Shown here: positions 36,012 to 42,896 of the stretch, piece by piece
Layout: each line of letters opens with the position of its first letter
How positions within the stretch are numbered: position 1 is the first letter of the stretch
Assembly: GCA_035501575.1 (NCBI GenBank)
Contig: DATJVZ010000319.1
Span: 13,062-77,061, forward strand
Length of the DNA: 64,000 nt
Direction: 5' to 3'
From: JAFAGX01 sp035501575
GTDB lineage: Bacteria > Acidobacteriota > Terriglobia > Terriglobales > Acidobacteriaceae
Translations under genes and position numbers: made by a program
Notes under the pieces: model-generated
The model's input: only the letters and a program-made list of their open reading frames with translations
Told to the model about the DNA's origin: nothing
Databases searched by the model: none

Positions 36012-37300
36012 AAATCTCCTCCTACAAGGGCCTGGGGCTCCGATTCGGAGTGGCTCGCCATCCAGGCCATATGCTCCATCTGCACCGGGAAGATAGGGGG
36101 ACGCACGGAATCAGGCTTCCAGTGGAAAAGGAATTCCGTGGCTGGACCGCAAATCCGGCCCTGACAAGGGCCCATTCCACATCGAGTTTGTAATTTGGCA
36201 GACCGCCAGGATTTCTGTAAGGCCAGGCGGCAGTAAGAAACATCTTCGCAGCGGCAAACGAAGGTTTCCGGGCGAGCCAAGGCTTTGAGTTCTCGCCGCA
36301 GGGAAAATGCGCGACGGAGTGCCTTGGCAAACCCTTCGAGCTTTTTGCGCTGCTTAAAATACGGGACCGCCTGTTCTCTGCGGCCAGCGGCTGCAAGCCC
36401 CGCAATTTTTCCTTCGATCAGCGACAACTCCAGCCCGCCGATCCCGGTGGGTTCACCGGCGCAGAAAATTCCCGAGAGTGAAGTCTCCTGAAATTCGTCG
36501 GCTTCGACGAAGGCACCGCGCATCTGGCAGCCTACCAGTTGCGCAAGCTCGGTGTTTGGCACGAGATGGAAGCCGCAAGCCAGGTAATCACACGCAACTC
36601 GTTCGCCGCGCGAAATCACCACCGCTTGTAGCTTCCCTTCACCTTGAGCTTCGATCGGCCAACAACCGGTTAGAAATCGAACCCCCGCCAATTGCCTTCT
36701 GAGAGTGAGCGCTTGCGAGCGCTTCTGGCTGTCGCGTAAAAGCGCCCCGCCGAAACCGAGCAAGGAACTCCAGCGAGCCTGTTCACAAACGGCAAGCACC
36801 ACTGCCCCGTGCTGGCGCAACCCTGCGGCAACCGCGACCAGCAGAGGCCCGGTCCCGGCTATCACGACTCGCCTCCCGGCGATGGGTAGCCCGGACTGAA
36901 CCATGGCCGCGAGCCCGCCCGCACCCATCACGTTGGGCAGAGTCCAGCCGGGAAAAGGCAGGAATCGCTCGCGAGCACCGGTGGCCAGAACCAACTTCCC
37001 GAAGCTGAGTTCGTAAACGTCCTCCTCGCGCTCGGCCAGCAACATGCCTTGGGCGGGATGATGAAAAACCCGCGTTCCACACAGCACTTCGACTCCCGCA
37101 TTCGAGGATCGCTCCGCCCAGCGGGCCGCGTCGGATGAGCCATCGGCGCTTTCACCGCGCCAGATTTGCCCACCCAAGCTCGGGTTGTCGTCCACCAGTC
37201 CCACGCGGCGTCCGGATTCAGCAGCGTACACACTGGCGGCCATGCCCGCCGGCCCTCCACCCACCACCAAGACATCGAAGGAGCGCGCAACCCTAGCCAT
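36008..37300 (-). CDS. D-hydroxyproline dehydrogenase-like FAD/NAD oxidoreductase subunit (alpha)
   Basis: 430 residues. FAD-binding LVVGGGPAGMAASVYAAESGRRVGLVDDNPSLGGQIW at the N-terminus, a second dinucleotide fold (IAGTGPLLVAVAAGLRQHGA), and a C-terminal BFD-like region whose cysteines (CRCEDVS ... RCGMGPCQGRICG) would hold a [2Fe-2S] cluster. This is the layout of the larger HcnB/OoxA-like subunit of heteromeric D-hydroxyproline or opine dehydrogenases. It overlaps the 2Fe-2S subunit by 8 bp and the deaminase by 4 bp, so expression is coupled. Confidence 0.85.
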   Translation of the reverse strand: MARVARSFDVLVVGGGPAGMAASVYAAESGRRVGLVDDNPSLGGQIWRGESADGSSDAARWAERSSNAGVEVLCGTRVFHHPAQGMLLAEREEDVYELSFGKLVLATGARERFLPFPGWTLPNVMGAGGLAAMVQSGLPIAGRRVVIAGTGPLLVAVAAGLRQHGAVVLAVCEQARWSSLLGFGGALLRDSQKRSQALTLRRQLAGVRFLTGCWPIEAQGEGKLQAVVISRGERVACDYLACGFHLVPNTELAQLVGCQMRGAFVEADEFQETSLSGIFCAGEPTGIGGLELSLIEGKIAGLAAAGRREQAVPYFKQRKKLEGFAKALRRAFSLRRELKALARPETFVCRCEDVSYCRLALQKSWRSAKLQTRCGMGPCQGRICGPATEFLFHWKPDSVRPPIFPVQMEHMAWMASHSESEPQALVGGDL

Positions 37301-37538
37301 CGATCCTCACGTCCATGCCCAACCGGCAGAGAATCTGACAGCCGCAGCGATGCGGCCTGCCATCCACGGTCACCCGGCATTCAAAGCAGATCCCCATTCC
37401 ACATAAGGCACTGCGCGGCTCGCCGGTCACAGAACTTCGGCAGCGAGAGTTCGCCATGGCCACCGCCACCGCCACCGTGGCCCCGCGGGGAACCACGATC
37501 GGCTGATGATTTACCGTGACTACGATGGTTTCAGGCAT
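37293..37538 (-). CDS. Small (2Fe-2S)-binding subunit of the dehydrogenase (gamma)
   Basis: 81 residues: MPETIVVTVNHQPIVV then a plant-ferredoxin-like fold (Fer2_4/HcnA type) with cysteines in SALCGMGICFECRV and in HRCGCQILC, the usual CX4CX2C plus distal Cys. I start at ATG 37538, whose first eight bases ATGCCTGA also contain the stop of the preceding gene; an upstream extension to 37580 has no homology. It probably passes electrons between the two flavin subunits. Confidence 0.85.
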   Translation of the reverse strand: MPETIVVTVNHQPIVVPRGATVAVAVAMANSRCRSSVTGEPRSALCGMGICFECRVTVDGRPHRCGCQILCRLGMDVRIDG

Positions 37539-38658
37539 GGATGCGCTCGGCGCCGATCCTGCCCGGCAAGTACGGCTCAATTGGAATTCGAGACTTCGAT
37601 CCCGTCAGCTGGTCGGCGACGAGAAATGCCGTCCCGAGAGAAGTGGTGATCCCCAGTCCCTCGTGTCCGGTGGCGAGAAATATGGTCTTGTCTTGCGGCC
37701 ACGGCCCAATATAGGGGAGCCTGTCGGGGGTAGCGGCACGATGACCCGTCCAGGTGCGAATCGCCGACAGCTCTCCTAAGCTGGGCATGTATTGCTGAGC
37801 GCGGCGCAGCATGCGGGAGAGCACTTCGCTGTCAACGCTGCTGGTTTCGGCGCGATATTGCCGCGAGGAGCCCACGAGAATCTGTCCGGTGATGCGGGGT
37901 TGCACGTTGAAGGCGACCGAGTCGCTGGTGAGCGACTGGACGCTCTTCAAATATCCGAGTTCGACCAGCGCGTGGCTCACGAATCCGCAATACCGCTCGG
38001 TGATCACCAAATGACCTTTTCGCCTCTTAACTTCGACCTCCGGCGTCAGTTCGGAAGCCCACGTCCCGGCTGCGTTCACGATGGTGCCGGCGGAAAATTC
38101 CCGGCTGCCCGCTACGACGCACCCTTGGCCAATCCGGGAGACCGAGAGTCCCAGGTGCAACTCTGCTCCCTTCGCCTGAGCCAACTCCATCAACCAGCGC
38201 GCCGCGCACGGCGGGTACAGAACTGCGTCCTCGGGCACCACGAGACCCCCGGCTAAACCTGTCCGGAGATTCGGTTCCATTCGCACCAAGCTCATCCCGT
38301 CGATGACTTCCACAGGGACGGCGCGCTGGCGATAATACGCTTCTTTGTGCCGGACTTCGGCCATTTCCTCCGCGTCCTCTGCCACCCAGATCGTGCCGCA
38401 CTGCTGGTATTCGACATCCGCGGGCAACTCCGGGCTCAGCTCGCGCCAAAGCTGCTGGGAATATCGGGTCAGAGCGAACTGCGCCTCGGAATCGCTCATG
38501 ACGACGATGTGCCCCATGCCGGCGGCGGTTGCGCCACCGCCAACCGAGTCACGCTCGACCACGGCAACACGCAGACCACGACGGGCAAGCTCGACGGCGC
38601 ACGCCGCCCCGACAATGCCGGCCCCGACAACCACAACGTCGTATGTCGCTCGGCTCAC
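37531..38658 (-). CDS. D-hydroxyproline dehydrogenase-like FAD oxidoreductase subunit (beta, DAO family)
   Basis: 375 residues of the D-amino-acid oxidase (DAO) fold: VVVVGAGIVGAACAVELARRGLRVAVVERDSVGGGATAAGMGHIVVM at the N-terminus and a C-terminal FAD/substrate segment RTWTGHRAATPDRLPYIGPWP...GHEGLGITTSLGTAFLVADQL. In the HcnABC/LhpBEF-type complexes this subunit carries the amine-oxidising site. It starts inside the epimerase stop (ATGA overlap, 38655-38658). With the alpha and gamma subunits it should oxidise D-hydroxyproline to pyrroline-4-hydroxy-2-carboxylate. Confidence 0.87.
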   Translation of the reverse strand: MSRATYDVVVVGAGIVGAACAVELARRGLRVAVVERDSVGGGATAAGMGHIVVMSDSEAQFALTRYSQQLWRELSPELPADVEYQQCGTIWVAEDAEEMAEVRHKEAYYRQRAVPVEVIDGMSLVRMEPNLRTGLAGGLVVPEDAVLYPPCAARWLMELAQAKGAELHLGLSVSRIGQGCVVAGSREFSAGTIVNAAGTWASELTPEVEVKRRKGHLVITERYCGFVSHALVELGYLKSVQSLTSDSVAFNVQPRITGQILVGSSRQYRAETSSVDSEVLSRMLRRAQQYMPSLGELSAIRTWTGHRAATPDRLPYIGPWPQDKTIFLATGHEGLGITTSLGTAFLVADQLTGSKSRIPIEPYLPGRIGAERIHA

Positions 38659-39608
38659 GCTCGAATACCCATCGAAAAGGGGTCGCCTTCGTCGAGCAGC
38701 AACTCAGCCTCCGCATTCACGTAGGCCGATCCCTTGATACTGGGGTAGACTTGGCCGTTGCGAACGCTCACGCTGCCTTCGAACACGCTCCCTACTACGC
38801 TTTCCTGTTTCCAGACTTCGCCTTCCCGCAAGTGTCCGTCGGCATAAAGGCACGCCAACTTGGCGCTCGTGCCCGTCCCACAAGGCGAGCGATCATAGGC
38901 TTTGCCCGGGCACAAGACAAAGTTCCTGCTCTGTATGCCCGGTTTTTGCGAAGGACCGAAAAGTTCAATGTGATCGATTTCCTGACCGCCGCTGCCGGTA
39001 ATGCCCGCCTGCCGTAGCGCCAGGCGAATCGCCCAGGTGAACGACGTCAACCGCTCAACGTTACCCAGACTCAGCTCCATCCCATGATCGTCAGTCAGAA
39101 AAAACCAGTTGCCACCCCACGCTACGTCTCCGTGCACGGTGCGAAAACCGGGAACCTCCAGAGGCACATGCGCTCGGTGGCGAAAACTCGCGACATTCCG
39201 GACCGTCACTTCACCCGTCTCATGCAGAATGGCAGTCACGGTGCCGACCGGCGTCTCGATGCGATGCTCTCCGGCCGCGACTCGGCCCATGTAGCGCAAG
39301 CTCGCAAGCAGACCGATGGTGCCGTGCCCGCACATTCCCAGATAACCGACATTGTTGAAGAAGATGACGCCTGCGGTCGAATCAAGGTCCACAGGCTCAC
39401 AGAGCAACGCGCCCACGATCACGTCGGAGCCGCGCGGTTCGTTGACGATGGCCGACCGGTAGCCATCATGATCTCGACGAAAGCGCTCCAGACGGTCGGG
39501 TAAAGGTCCGTTCCCGAGATCGGGGCCGCCCTCGACCACAAGACGGGTGGGTTCGCCTCCGGTATGGGAATCGATCACTCGAATGCGGCGATATCGCGAC
39601 TCGATCAT
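38655..39608 (-). CDS. 4-hydroxyproline 2-epimerase (proline racemase family)
   Basis: 317 residues. Both catalytic cysteines are present: Cys93 in GYLGMCGHGTIG and Cys243 in DRSPCGTGTSAK, which marks a racemase/epimerase; trans-3-hydroxyproline dehydratases of the same family have Thr in one position. N-terminal IDSHTGGEPTRLVVEGG is typical of hydroxyproline epimerases. I start at ATG 39608, preceded by GAGGGG 6 nt upstream; the longer frame to 39806 lacks similarity. First gene of the operon, converting trans-4-hydroxy-L-proline to cis-4-hydroxy-D-proline. No dedicated transporter or regulator gene is in the operon. Confidence 0.9.
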   Translation of the reverse strand: MIESRYRRIRVIDSHTGGEPTRLVVEGGPDLGNGPLPDRLERFRRDHDGYRSAIVNEPRGSDVIVGALLCEPVDLDSTAGVIFFNNVGYLGMCGHGTIGLLASLRYMGRVAAGEHRIETPVGTVTAILHETGEVTVRNVASFRHRAHVPLEVPGFRTVHGDVAWGGNWFFLTDDHGMELSLGNVERLTSFTWAIRLALRQAGITGSGGQEIDHIELFGPSQKPGIQSRNFVLCPGKAYDRSPCGTGTSAKLACLYADGHLREGEVWKQESVVGSVFEGSVSVRNGQVYPSIKGSAYVNAEAELLLDEGDPFSMGIRA

Positions 39609-40032
39609 GCCCCCTCGCGTCTCACCCGCTCGGCTAGAGCTGCGGAAGCCGCTATTGGTAGGCGTGTGCTGTCCCCCGGCTTTTCGGCCTCGACGATTCA
39701 CCTGTATACAATATCGCCTCAAACCGGGGCAATGCGAATGCAGGCCCTTCCCTGCCTGGGATTGCACGGGTCGGAACGAAACCTGGCGCGACGATGGGCG
39801 GAGCACCCGCCGGGGCCGCTGGTCCGCTCGCGCCGGTTCTGGCGGGAGGAGAAACTAGGCTCCAATCTGTCCCAGACGTGTTCTGGTCAGCAGATCACAA
39901 TCCGTGTCGAGGACGAAAAGAGTGTGCGTACTCGGGAAGGTCCCGATCTTCTTGTTGCCGTTGATCCTTAACTAATTGAAAACAAATGGCAGGGACGCCT
40001 CGCTGAGCCCTAAAACACCGATAAGGACCGCT
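39609..40032. other. Divergent intergenic region, hydroxyproline operon / metal-sensor gene
   Basis: About 420 bp with no credible gene; an open frame across 39564-39971 has no protein character. The left part should hold the promoter of the hydroxyproline operon and contains the palindrome listed separately. Confidence 0.5.
39702..39712. promoter_or_regulatory. Possible GntR-type operator (TGTATACA)
   Basis: A perfect 8-bp palindrome TGTATACA (39703-39710) about 95 bp upstream of the epimerase start. FadR-branch GntR regulators often bind sites of the form GT-N(2-3)-AC within T/A flanks, and some hydroxyproline operons are under GntR control. No GntR gene is in the window, so this is a weak inference. 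Confidence 0.25.
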
Positions 40033-40064
40033 TTGATCTTACCATACGGGGTATGGTATATAAT
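40033..40064 (+). promoter_or_regulatory. Promoter and dyad operator of the RcnR-like gene
   Basis: TTGATC (40033-40038) and a perfect TATAAT (40059-40064) are 20 bp apart. Exactly between them is a perfect inverted repeat, TACCATAC at 40040-40047 and GTATGGTA at 40051-40058, around GGG. The run CGGGG next to the centre fits the G-tract seen in operators of the CsoR/RcnR/FrmR family. With this -10 box the transcript would start near 40071, right at the likely start codon (ATG 40069), so the mRNA is probably leaderless. Bound repressor would cover the whole promoter. Confidence 0.65.
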
Positions 40065-40068
40065 GGGA

Positions 40069-40347
40069 ATGGCGCATACCATCAAGCAAAAACAGGCCCT
40101 CCTTCTTAGAGCCAAGCGAATTCAGGGGCAAGTGGAAGCACTGGTCCGGGCTCTCGATGAAGAGCGTGACTGCTCCGATGTTCTCCAACTTATGAGCGCG
40201 GCGCGTGGGGCTATGAACAGCCTGATGGCGGAGTTGCTCGAAGGACACATCAGGAGTCATGTCCTTGACGGGAAAAACAAACCCACGTCAGAGCAACTAG
40301 CTGCCGCTGATGAAGTAATCGAAATGGTAAAGTCTTACTTGAAGTAA
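40069..40347 (+). CDS. Metal-sensing repressor, RcnR-like (CsoR/RcnR/FrmR family)
   Basis: 92 residues, all helical, no DNA-binding HTH, as in this family. With the start at ATG 40069 the numbering falls exactly on E. coli RcnR ligands: His3 (MAHTIKQKQ), Cys35 (ERDCSDVL), His60 and His64 (EGHIRSH). FrmR formaldehyde sensors and CsoR copper sensors lack this full set, so Ni(II)/Co(II) is the best guess. Another in-frame ATG (40063) overlaps the -10 box and would spoil the register. It precedes a P1B-type ATPase by 28 bp and presumably represses it together with itself. Confidence 0.85.
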   Translation: MAHTIKQKQALLLRAKRIQGQVEALVRALDEERDCSDVLQLMSAARGAMNSLMAELLEGHIRSHVLDGKNKPTSEQLAAADEVIEMVKSYLK

Positions 40348-40375
40348 TCCGCTCCCCACAAAACAGGAGCGATCA

Positions 40376-42326
40376 ATGAGCGCACCGAATCTAGCCCAAG
40401 ACCTGCGCAACGCACCTCAGTTTCCAGACGAAGGAAATCCGTGTACCGGAGACGCGCCCGAATCCGCCTCCGAGCAGGCGGACCATGACCATGGGCTGGA
40501 TTGGATTGAGTTGGCGCGTATCGGACTTGTCGCTTTAGCGGCGGCTGCTGTGTGGTTTCGGGTCTGGGAGCCATTTCCCCGGTTCAGCATCATCGGCATA
40601 GCGGCGGCTTTGCTCGGGGGCTATCCGATCTTCAAAGAAGCCTGGGAGAACATTGTCGAACGAAAAATGACGATGGAGCTCTCCATGACCATTGCCCTGT
40701 TGGCGGCCTTGGCCATCGGGGAATTCTTCACAGCTCTGGTTATCATCGCCTTCGTGCTGGCTGCCGAGGTGCTGGAGAGTCTCACGGTTGGAAGGGGCCG
40801 ACGGGCTATTCGAGACTTGCTTGATTTCCTGCCTCGGACAATCACTGTCCGCCGTGATGGTCAGATTATCGAGATGCCTGCAGAGCAAGTCGAAGTTGGG
40901 GATTCCGTAGTAGTAAAGCCAGGTGGGCACATTCCGGTCGATGGCCTGGTGTTGAGCGGGCGCTCATTCGTCGAGCAAGCTGCAATCACAGGCGAAGCGA
41001 TGCCTGTAGAGAAGCTTCCCGGACACGTTGTCTATGCCGGAACGATCAACCAGTCTGGCACACTGGAGATCGACGCCCAGAAGCTGGGCCGTGATACCAG
41101 CTTTGGACGAATCGTGGAAGCGGTAGAGCGTGCGGAAAAATCGCGCGCTCCGATTCAAAAGACCGCGGATCGCCTTGCTGGCTACCTTGTCTATTTCGCC
41201 ATTGGCGCCGCCATCCTGACCTTTCTTATCACTCGCAATGTACGTTCCACCATCTCAGTAGTAATTGTCGCCGGTGCCTGCGGGATCGCCGCGGGAACAC
41301 CGCTGGCCATCCTGGGAGCGATCGGGCGGGCGGCTCGTCAGGGCGCAATCATTAAAAGGCGGCCTCTACCTCGAAGCGCTGGCGGCTGTCGATACGGTGC
41401 TGTTAGACAAGACTGGCACTCTTACCTTTGGAACACCCCAGATTCACGAGGTGATCTCAAACCAAGGTTTTGCCATGGAGGAAATCATTGCGGCGGCCAG
41501 CATCGCCGAGCACCGGTCCGAGCACCCACTCGCCAAAGCCATCGTGGCGAAGGCGACCGAACTCGGCGTGCCTACCGCTGAACCCGACTCGTTCTCCTAC
41601 ACGCCCGGTAGAGGCATTCGGGTCACATATCGGGGCGATGAGATTCTTGTCGGCAGCCGGGCATTCCTGGTTGATCGGGGAATTGGCGACAGCCCGCCGG
41701 TCGACGGTCATAGTCGGGGTGGTGCCTCCGAGGTCTTCGTGGCTCGTGACGGGAAAGTGTTGGGCAGTATTTCGATCGCGGACGTACTGCGTCCGGAGGC
41801 GAAGGCGGCAGTCGCGGAGTTGCGAGAGAGGGGATTGAGAACGATTCTTTTAAGCGGAGACACCCAAGGCGTCACAAATGCGGTCGGGCATGACCTCGGG
41901 GTGGACGATGCAATTGGGGAACTCTTGCCGGAGCAGAAAGCAAAATGGACGCGCGAACTGCGGGAAAAGAATCGCCACGTCGCCATGGTTGGCGACGGGA
42001 TCAATGACGCGCCTGCCCTGGTCGAAGCAAATGTCGGAATCGCGATGGGTTCTGGCACGGACGTTGCAAGAGAAAGCGCAGATATCATTCTTATTGGAAG
42101 CAACCTTTCGAAATTCGTCGACATCTTGCGTATTGCGCGCCGTTGTCGCGCCATCATCAGGCAGAATTTCGTCGGCACACTTGTGGTGGACACCATCGGT
42201 GTTGGTATGGCGGCCTTTGGCTTCTTGAATCCGCTGCTAGCAGCCTTCATTCACGTCACGTCGGAATTGGCTTTTATTCTGAATTCCACGAGGTTGTTGC
42301 CCCGGACTTCGTCGGGGAGAGAGTGA
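40376..42326 (+). pseudogene. P1B-type heavy-metal ATPase with an apparent +1 frameshift
   Basis: The two frames together give about 649 residues: N-terminal acidic/His segment (QADHDHGLDW), transmembrane helices, actuator TGE (AAITGEAMPVEK), phosphorylation site DKTGTLT, SEHP, and hinge GDGINDAPAL; the last helices read NPLLAAFIHVTSELAFILNSTRLL. There is no N-terminal CXXC domain, and the helix that normally holds CPC/SPC reads VAGACGIAAGTPLA, so the proline next to the Cys is missing. The reading frame breaks at AAAA 41354-41357: the first frame would run on to 41581, while removing one A restores IIKGGLYLEALAAVDTVLLDKTG. SD AGGAG lies 7 nt before ATG 40376. It may be an assembly error, a dead gene or a +1 frameshift at AAA-AGG-C. 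Confidence 0.8.
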
Positions 42327-42555
42327 CTCTTGGTTTTGTGCAGGCCATCAACACAGAAGGCGGATGTGCAATTCCTTGGTTTCGTCCACGGTCGGCTACG
42401 GGGCTGGCGATCTTTTGCATTAGCATTACCGTCTTATGGTCGCTTCCTGCCCACGGAGCCGGCCGTGCTTCGAGATGTGGAAGCAGTTACCTAAGCTTGC
42501 GGCCGGCGGCAATTTCAGTGTAGATTCGACTCACTGGTTTGGTAGGCTAAGAATC

Positions 42556-42828
42556 ATGCGGTCAGTCCTAAAGCAGATCGCGTGGGTGGGTTTGCTGCTG
42601 ACCCTGTTGTCGGCATTTGGTTTTGCTGCGCACCAGCATTCCAGTTTCGGCGACGAGGCTCAGTGTACGATTTGTGTCGCCGCGCATTCTGCTTCCCCTG
42701 TTGCCGCGTCCAATCTGCCGCGTGTCGTTCTTTTTCTCAATCTGCTCATCGTTCTAGCGAGGCCGGCTTCCGCGAAACAGCGCCTCGTGCCTTTTGCCCT
42801 CACCGTTCGACCACCTCCCGCTGCCTAG
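42556..42828 (+). CDS. Small exported Cys/His protein (DUF2946-like)
   Basis: 90 residues: MRSVLKQIAWVGLLLTLLSAFGFAAHQHSSFGDEAQCTICVAAHSAS, i.e. a signal/anchor helix, then HQH and a CTIC..H cluster, then a second hydrophobic segment (VVLFLNLLIVLARPA) and a Pro-rich tail. Small membrane proteins with a CXXC-H motif after the first helix are often found next to metal exporters. It lies between the ATPase and the TonB receptor. Function unknown; a metal-binding accessory is the natural guess. There is no strong ribosome-binding site. Confidence 0.55.
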   Translation: MRSVLKQIAWVGLLLTLLSAFGFAAHQHSSFGDEAQCTICVAAHSASPVAASNLPRVVLFLNLLIVLARPASAKQRLVPFALTVRPPPAA

Positions 42829-42896
42829 GTTCAAGAACAATTGCTGCTCGTGAGATGTGAGATTGTTCACCAACCATATGTTCATTGGGAGGAATC

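Noticed and set aside
39564..39971. 135-residue open frame across the hydroxyproline/rcnR intergenic region
   Set aside because: No ribosome-binding site, overlaps the epimerase start, no protein signature.
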